DNA from: Heterobilharzia americana
Taxonomy: Eukaryota > Platyhelminthes > Trematoda > Strigeidida > Schistosomatidae
Reading direction: 5' to 3'
Assembly: GCA_944470555.2 (NCBI GenBank)
Contig: OX104127.1
Span: forward strand, 137,968,786-138,032,785
Length of the DNA stretch: 64,000 bases
The notes beneath the pieces are model-generated. The model did not search any database. It worked only from the letters and a program-made list of their open reading frames with translations, and had not been told where the DNA came from. Positions 52,601 to 61,600 of this stretch are shown here, piece after piece (positions within the stretch are counted from its first letter, which is position 1; each line of letters begins with the position of its first letter). Made by a program: the position numbers and the translations under genes.

Positions 52601-55600
52601 GAAATGAAGCGCAAATAATAACCGATTAGAGATATGCGCAAAATGCTTCGTTTGATACCTATGAAATCTATTTTCGATTACGATTAATCCATGAAGCTCT
52701 GCCATCGCTATGGTTGCAACTCACACTACCTTGATTCATGTCCTAGCCTGATAAGATAACAAACACAGATGAATTTATGAGTCACAGGGGTGCTGAATAG
52801 TAATGAATTAAAGATAGGCAATATTTTTAGCCTTTTTATAACAATGATGATTGTAACCGATCCACTGAGTAACGAATTGGTTTTCTGCGTCTAACAATAG
52901 ATCTTTTAGGAGATAACTGTATGCTACAGAGATTCAGTACCTCAACAAAGTTCAGTCAATTACATGTTACCAGTTATAGCTTACTTAACAAGGTAAAAAT
53001 AAAGAAAATACAGTTTTCCGTAAACCAACACAACAAAGATCAACATAACCATCTTTCAAAATGCTGGATTAGCAGTGAAAATATCTGTTCTACTTGCATC
53101 AAATCCTTTAAAATATACAAAAAATTATGATTAAAGTGCCAAGTAATCGACTTACCATTGGAGGACACCGGAAAATGTCCCATAGCATATTCAATATTAA
53201 ATGTCAAATTCTCGCGTTGAATAATAACATACTAGTCAACAAGCTGGATGGAGTAACACTATCCGTACTGGCTAGACGTTATCAGTATGCTTTTAAAAAT
53301 GGCAATTAGACCCATTAACTGACTGAAAAACTGATTAGCTATCTACTAGTGAAACTGATAACCTCCGCTTAACCTAGTGCAAAGTTAGAGATCATGTTTT
53401 GTTTTACATTTTGGCATGAAATGATTTTTTTATTTTGAGCTCAAAACCATAAGGCTTCCTATAACTTTCTTGTTTGACTTCTGTTCAACTCACTAATTTG
53501 ATCTGCCGGTATTCAAATGAAAATAATTAAATGGAATACTTTAAAAGCATGTACACTACCACAAAATTAAAGGGAATGAACTCCAGTTTTGTGTGAAAGC
53601 TATTTGCTAGTAATACGATAAAAATTGGCTGAAAGACAGTCACAATATTCTGTTAAACTCAATGTTCATCATTTATATGTTGGATAGAAAGTCAATTGAT
53701 AATTTCACTAGTCACCTACTCTCTTTTACTCTTTTCCCTGAACTCTCAGAGGTATCGATCCCAAGTGTTAAATAGCCAATACATATGTTTAGAAATTTCT
53801 CTAGTTTTATCGGTCATACATAATCATCTTGAAAATTAGTTAAAGTAGAACATCTCTGATGTCATACCTTAGCAAAAACACTCAAGACTTATTTTTTATG
53901 TCTTTACATGAAGGTGAAGCCAATAAATCAGTGAATATTTACAAGGATTTTATTAGGGCTCACATTCCATATAATCCATCATGATCAAAGTCCTAACTAG
54001 TCAGAAAAGACATGAATAGAGAGTAAGAGTTCATGTGTCAGTTGTGAAAGACTGATTTTTTCAGGTCATTGACGGAGATTTACAAGCTATAATATCGAAA
54101 ACTATACTATACTCTTCACACAAGGAATGATCATCATGACTCATTGGTTTAGTGGATAACGTTATGGTGTTTAAAGCGATTAGTCTTGGGTTCGACTGCT
54201 AGCAGCGACAACATCATTCACTTGGAGGTAGGTACATTCAGTTGACGAGTACCGAATAAAAGGAAACACCTATACTGGTTTCCACTGCCAGCCAGCTGTA
54301 TAAATATATAATGTTTTAACTTATTCTCACCTAATAGTTAATGAATGTTAGTAAATCTGATGGCCAATTAATTTTTTCAGCATCAACTTTACATCATGTA
54401 TTTACATTTCTAATTTATTTGAATTCTTACCTCGTTGTCGAAAATTATCATGTTTTGTGCCCGCTAAATTGAATGACTGTCAACAGAATTTTATTCAATT
54501 AAATTTTGAGGGGGTTGTGGAGATTTGGAAATATTTCAAGCTGTTATTCATCGAAGACTGACATCAGTTGGAGGAACAAAGGAAACCTAGGAGCACTGGA
54601 CAGCTGTTTCGTTCTAGTTGGAAATATGGAGCATTGGATTCTGACCCAGTGGCTCAATGGTAACGCGCTGGTCGCGGAACCTGAAGGTCGCGGGTTCGAT
54701 CCCTGCTGGTGGGGTCGTGGGTGCGCACTGCTGAGGAGTTCCATACTAGGACGAAACAGCTGTCCAGTGCTCCCAGGTTTTCTTTGTTCCTCTAACTGAT
54801 GTCAGTCTTCGATGAATAACAACTTGAAAGAATTTTATTCTTCATTGTACAATGATTGACTTTAAATTATCTGGAAGTTGATTTAATTGTATAAGAGAGA
54901 TTTATTTGATGTCCTACTTCCCGTATACTCATCACCTTTGGCCTTATAGTTTGATAAAGACAAAAATAATAAAAACAAAAAGTACAATCTTAAACGAGGT
55001 GAATATTTGTAGCTCAAAATGTAAATGTTCAGACTACAACTCACTTCGGACACCTTTTTTAGTTTTAGTCATGTTAATCATAAAATACTTTGTCAGGATG
55101 TTCTTAAAATATTTTCCCAGTGCTACAACAATTAACTTAGATAAAGTGATCGAAAATATCATAAAATTGTAATTATTATTACTATATAAGTATACAATTC
55201 ACAACACAAAACCAGTTGTATGTTAACATTATTCAGAAGAGTGAAGATACACTGTAGTACAGAAACCTCAGGAGGAAAAGAAAACTATTTAATGACTGTT
55301 TTCCAGAAGAGCGGCTGTCGACGCGACTTCATCGAAAGATGTTCATATAATTCATCGTCAGCCAAGAAGTCATCTTAAGAGAACAACAAACGGATTGTTT
55401 TGCCTTGCATGAAGAATATTTCCTAGATCCCAACTGGAATTATTGAAGCCTTCTGGAACCACTGTATCTGACAAGTCCGCAAATTCTCTTCATTCTGTTA
55501 TGCAGTTCACAAGATCCAATAGGAAAAGAAGACATCAAATAATCTCTAAGAAATAAATTACGGACACTGTGAAAAATACTACATCAGACAAAGTGATTGT

Positions 55601-58600
55601 TCTCTTCGTATCCATCAACATGAAAATCAACTAGCAGTGAAGTATCCTGACGTATCTTCGTTCATTTCATTGCACATGGACAACTGTGGACATGAATTCG
55701 ACTGTGAAATGTAGTAATCCTGGATGGAGAAAATGCGAAGTATTCCAGCGAACTTTTAAGAGCTTGCCATCCAGGTCAGTCAGCGACCAACAGATATACT
55801 GAAACTGGCCCAATCTACCAACCAATAAGAAGCAACAAGAAGGTCAAAGTTCACGTCAGCAGGACAACCTGTAAAAAAATGAAGACAAAGGCAAGATTTT
55901 AGCAGGAACAATAGATCACGCCCAGATTTACAAAGACAAGCTACCAAGCCATTTGTAGATAAAATGCAACAGCCTTATTCCCCTTGAAGTTTGGTGTTGA
56001 TGTTGTCTAGAATGACAATGAAGGCCTCACGATTAACCGACCAGTTTAATTAAACAAAATACTTGTATTTTGACGACTAAATGTGATGCAAAATAAGCAT
56101 CATCATATGTAACCATTTAAGCAACCCCTCAGGAGTAAAAGCTATCACAAAGCTACTGAAAATCCATTGAATATATATCTTCAAATACTAAGTCAGATTT
56201 CTAGTATTCTCATCAATTATTGAACACATGATCTACAAAGGTCTTTAAAAAATTTCACAGAAATAGCTGCTAATGTTTTCCAAGCTTATAGAGCTTAGAG
56301 TTAATGTAGTCTAGGGGGGAATATACCATCAAAAAGGATTCCTTGGTTAACAAAATTCAGTGATCTTAGTTCTTAGATGGAAATGCCAACAATCTTGATC
56401 GTATTTTAGATAACTTCGGATAGAATGTTAACTTTTCAAAACAAAGTAAAGAAATAAAACTCCGAATTTCATTGGGATCTATATCTCAAATAGCATAAAT
56501 TCATGAATAGTTTTCGTCAAAGATTCCTACCAACTGAGGGATTGTTTTTACCAAAGAGAATCAAGCCAGGACAAAACATTCATACAGTGGTTCTGAACCT
56601 CATTGGTTCGTCACGTAGCATCAACCTGAGATAAAACTACTTTCAGCTGCTTACACACCACCTGAATGAATTTCACTAAGGTCAGCTGTTTTATTTTTAT
56701 AAGAGTTTCCTTTTGGTCAGTTTTCAAGTTCTTATTTATTACTGACTGACATCACTTGGAGAACCAAAGAGAACAAAGGAGCACTACACAGGTTATTCAT
56801 ACTGGTGTGGGGCTCCTTAGCAGTTAGCACTGGGGATCCCATCAGCGATCAACCCAAGACCTTTAAATTTGAATTACTGTACAGTTCTCATTAGTGATAT
56901 GCTTCGAGATGAAATTTCCCGAAATTTTGATAAAAAGTTACGACCAACGGGAAAAACCATGTCGGATTTGATGACAGTTACTCACCGACAGTATTGGATG
57001 GAGGTCGTACTAAGTCACAAACTGGCGGAAGTATGAGAATGTAAATCACTGGGTTCCAACCCAGTGGCGACGGAATCTGTAGGTTACGGATTCACTCTAT
57101 GGTGGGGTTATGAATACCCCATACTGAAGAGTCTCATCTAGGACGAAAAAGCTGTTCAGTAGTTTTAGTGGTTCTTCAGCTGATGTTAATCCATGATGAA
57201 TACTAAACTGAAATCAACAAATAATTCCCCACAAACCTTAAAAGTATATCTTCTGTTTTTGTCTATGTTCTCTTCCTAACTAACAACACTTGGAACATAA
57301 TGAAGAGCCTACACGCTGAAAGGCAAAGCAGCACATGGAAGCAGGTAAGTATGAAGGTAAACGCAATGTTCACTTAAAGTTCTTTGTATTCACAGTTTCG
57401 TGGAACATCTGATTAAAACATTTTTGCAAAATGATGTAAAACTAGACTGGTTTTCTTATTTAATTAACCTTACCAACAGATGTAATCAGCTTATGATAGA
57501 AAACTCAACTCCCCATGGCATTCTGACTTTTTATCCTACTGACCGCTTAAGAAAAACCGAAAGATATAATCAATTACTCTAAGGATAATTAACATCAGAA
57601 TGAATTATTGTCGTACTTCCCAGTGGATGTTCACGCTACCTTTGAGATGAATGATAAAGAAACTTTTGAATCTTACTTGTATGTCACATCATTTGGCTAA
57701 CACCAAATAAACGTTTTCATAACTTACACAATGGAATATTGGGTTGAATAGTAAAAGCTGTGGCTGCTTAGTTAGTGTTAACGTGGTTAAAAAGCTAAAC
57801 GATGATTAAGATGCAGTGTGAACCAGTGTGTGACTGACAAAAATGGCTACAACCTGGGAATATAAAAAAATACCTTGGTAAATCAGCCATACTAAATGTC
57901 ACTTATCAGTTGGTAGTGTATTAGGACAAAGAACGGCATCAAGTGACACTAAAGTTCACCTTAGCAACTGCATAAACAGTGTTTTTGTAAAATAAGGAAA
58001 CGTGATTGGTCAGCAGAGTAGTCAGTCATCCAGAACGACCCTTAGAGTCATTGACAAAATTAACGACAAACTTCTGTTTTGAAGAGCAGATGTAACTTAT
58101 TATTCGCATGCCATATGAATAATCAGCCAGCGGGTAATTGGGATAGCATATAAGGTTGTGTGACAATGATTTCAACCCCTGAAGATGGAATTGCAACATC
58201 AACACATATTTTGTCATTAACAACATATGCCTTAGGCGTGAAAAGCATATGCTAACCCGTTCTCACTTCACTTCAAGTGTAGTCGATTTACTGAGCTGTT
58301 GTGTCAGTGTTGTTGCATTGATTCCAATACATATTTATCACTTCTGTCATGTTTTCAGATGAGTAAAGATTGTCTGGGAAGACGAGTGTATTTCGCTGTG
58401 TAGAACAATTGATAAATGTCACTACATTAGCCAAGGATCTTAAACGCAAACACAAATTTAACCAATTAACACTGCTGTTTGGCCCTACCTCTTTATAAAT
58501 AGACATGTAGTGACGAGACCTGACTATTTCTTGATCACACAACCATTTAATCTTCTATCATTCTGACTTATCGACCGATGATAGTACTTATCTTTAATGT

Positions 58601-61600
58601 CAAATTCATTTCATCGTGTCCTTGATTACCGGGTAGTGAAATGAATCTTCAAGTGACCACCCCAGCAACTGCTGAGATAAACAATTACCTTTTCTTACTT
58701 CATAAGAAACTACCTTTCCAGCCAAATACCGAAATGTGATTGGCTATTTCAGCAATCTTCGTGTATTCAAGGTGACACAATACAACGTATTATATAGGAT
58801 TATTGACCCTACTCTACTATTTTAAGTCCATCGATTCCAAAGATTCATATGTAAGTACAGGTACCACACAGTAAACCTTTTCATAAAAAGTGAATTCTAA
58901 AAGAATTTACAGAAGGAATAACTTAAGTATCAGATGAATAGCTCTTGAAGAATATTTTTCAAGCAAAGTGAACAAGCACTCACCAACACATTGCTAGCAA
59001 GCCTCATTGGATTTTCGGTCCCAATTACAAGGATAATCGTCGGCGCTGTTTTTCTTTTTGCATGGGAATCTTCTGCAATAAATTTCTTTCGTTCAACTCA
59101 GAATTGAGTGTCGTATACTAAAATAAAGGTGATAACCATCTTTTTTCTATCTCGATAAATAAACTGAAATATATCGAGAGATTTAATTATCATACCGGGT
59201 TGCTTCACACTATAAAAGTCCGCAACATAATTGAATAACCGTGCAAAACACTAAAGATCTGGCGGTACTGTGCTGTGTAACGAGTGTAATCTATATAACA
59301 GTGAACAGCAAATAATCTCATAAATTAATCTACTCATCAGTCTGAGTGCTTTCTAACTACTGACTGTTCAGTAGTATATTTCGTTAGTTCACGAGACTTT
59401 TATCTCAGAAGTCACATCTTGTAATCTTCCCTAAGGGTAGTTTCCAGCGAAAATTCTGTTGATTGGTACCACAGTTGAGCAGCTAAAAAACTACTGAGCT
59501 GTAAGACGTTTCAACGTGGAGCGTACAATTTGTAAATTGATCACTCCAACTGAAAGGTTATATAACAGGATGTACAACTTGAGTCATCTTGTTAACAATC
59601 CAATAGTAGTTGCGAATTTATACCATTTTTCATTTCCAGAACAAAATGTTATTGTCACGTAGTAGCGACAAATTCTTAATCAGTTGTTCAGTTATGAAAA
59701 GTGTTTATGTATTACGGATTACTTATAAATATAATTTTTTCTTTATTCTGGTCGGATAGACAAGATATAACTTGCAGAATCCCAGTCAGGGCTTATTTTC
59801 CAGGTTACTGATTTAAAGATAAGTTTTTCAAGATTACACGTCCTGAGTAATCTTAATATTCAATTCAGGGTGAAGAAATCGAAATACACTTATCTAACTG
59901 AATGTTTAAAGCACTAATGTGTTTCAGTAATTCGGCAGCAAAGCCAAAGTAATTGAAAGATAATTTTAGCATTTATAAAACTGTGTCTTCCCATTACTGA
60001 AGTAACGTCTTTTTTAAATTAATTAATATATTTTAATTTTTCTTACTTATTATCAAGTAAAAATTTGAGCACAATTAAATCATTACGCGTACTTCGAGTT
60101 TTAAGACCCTTGAAAACTATCCGCAGAGTACCTAAGTTAAAAGTGAGTTTCTAACTTTATTCAATCAATCATTTTCGATACCAGTAACTGCTTTCTATAT
60201 TTTATTATACTGAATTTAAGTGATAAATTAAGGCAATTCGATGAGAACCCACTTTAAAATGTTATGTCAGTTAGTTGAGTGCTGGTTACAAGTAGTGAGT
60301 ACAACAAGTAATTTAAAGTAGCTTTGTGATTTGTTTGTTGGTGCCTAACAGGGAAATACCATACGTGCGTTTCGTCCTGTTTGAGATTTGTCAGCTGCAC
60401 AGACGTGCATTCCAGCAAAGGTTGATTGATCAGTTCTGTCCAGAGTAATGACGTTAAATTGCGAGTATCAGTAAATAGTAATATCTGATACCTGTTGTAA
60501 GAGAGGTGGATCTCCTGTCTCAGTAGTCCCCTGGATAAAGCTGTGCCATTTACAGGGATGGATACTGGGTTTGAGTCTCAGTGAGGGCAGCGTCTTTTAT
60601 TTAGTTTCAGGTACATCCAGCTGATGAGTTCTAAATAAGACGAAATGAGAATCCTGGATTCCACTTTTAGTCACCAAGATGAACATAACACCATGAGTAT
60701 CAGGAGATATCGAGGCATCCATACAGGAGCCCATCGGTCAACAGAGGCTGAGCCTTCCGACCCTGTGCAACAACAAGAAATTACAAGTACCAAACAACAA
60801 CAGACGACACCCGTTGCAAAAGTAGCGTCTCTCGTGCTCCAGTGGCCTAGTGGGTAAGGCCTTGGAGTTCAAAGCGATAGGTACTAGGTTCGAGTCTCAG
60901 AGGGAACAACAACACTCACTGGGATGCAGATGCATCTAATTAACTAATTCTAAGGAGGAAAAAGCACGAATACTATATTTCACTGTTAACCAACTTTAAG
61001 CAAATCATTTACATAGGAACCTCTTTGTCAACAGTGGTCTATCGATTTGATCCAGCATAACAAACAGAAGTCACAAGTACCAATAAATATGAAGAAGCGT
61101 TAAACTAATGTCGCTTCCTTCTAGTATTCAATCCTCAAAATCGCTTGCTAGTTTATTTGCAAGTAAGAACAATGACAAATAGACAAAGGTCTGCTCTTTC
61201 ACACAGACTGCATCGATTTAGTTACCGGTTATATTCTAAATCATCTGCAACTAAACGTCAGTTAGCCTTGCACTTTAGTCTTCGTCTGGAAATCATGACT
61301 CATTATGCGAAGCCGATACTGAAAGATAATGCAAGTATAACCGACCTGTTGTCTATGCCAAAGAGGTATAGTTTCAGTTCTCAGGTAAGCTGTTTTCGGT
61401 CAAATTATAAGGATATTTTATTAAAATACTTTACTGTGCCCTCTCAGCTTATATTAAACTTTAGATAATTTTAGTCAGATGCGTTAATTTGCTTAACTTC
61501 TAGCTAAACAGTCGTCATTACTAGTAACTCCATAAAAATTCACTAATTCTATAACCTGAAGCAAACAAATACGTTAAGTATTCCCAAACTGGCTTTTAAC

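Larger units (their letters stand above)
51081..60057 (+). other. intron 11
   Basis: 9.0 kb, in the IIIS3-S4 linker. Its repeats are listed separately. Nothing I can name in 51081-51529, 51731-54059, 54821-55320, 56001-56730, 57206-57936, 58066-58645 and 58781-60057, although short open frames occur. Confidence 0.7.

Noticed and set aside
54506..54799. Overlapping open frames on both strands rich in Arg, Gly and Pro
   Set aside because: They arise from the inverted SINE tail and the GC-richer tRNA head.
61145..61468. 107-codon open frame in intron 12 with a good donor (tctcag|gtaagc), possibly a cassette exon
   Set aside because: No upstream acceptor gives phase 0, which is needed between exons 12 and 13. 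The position (S4-S5 linker) does not tolerate insertions, and the protein matches nothing I know.
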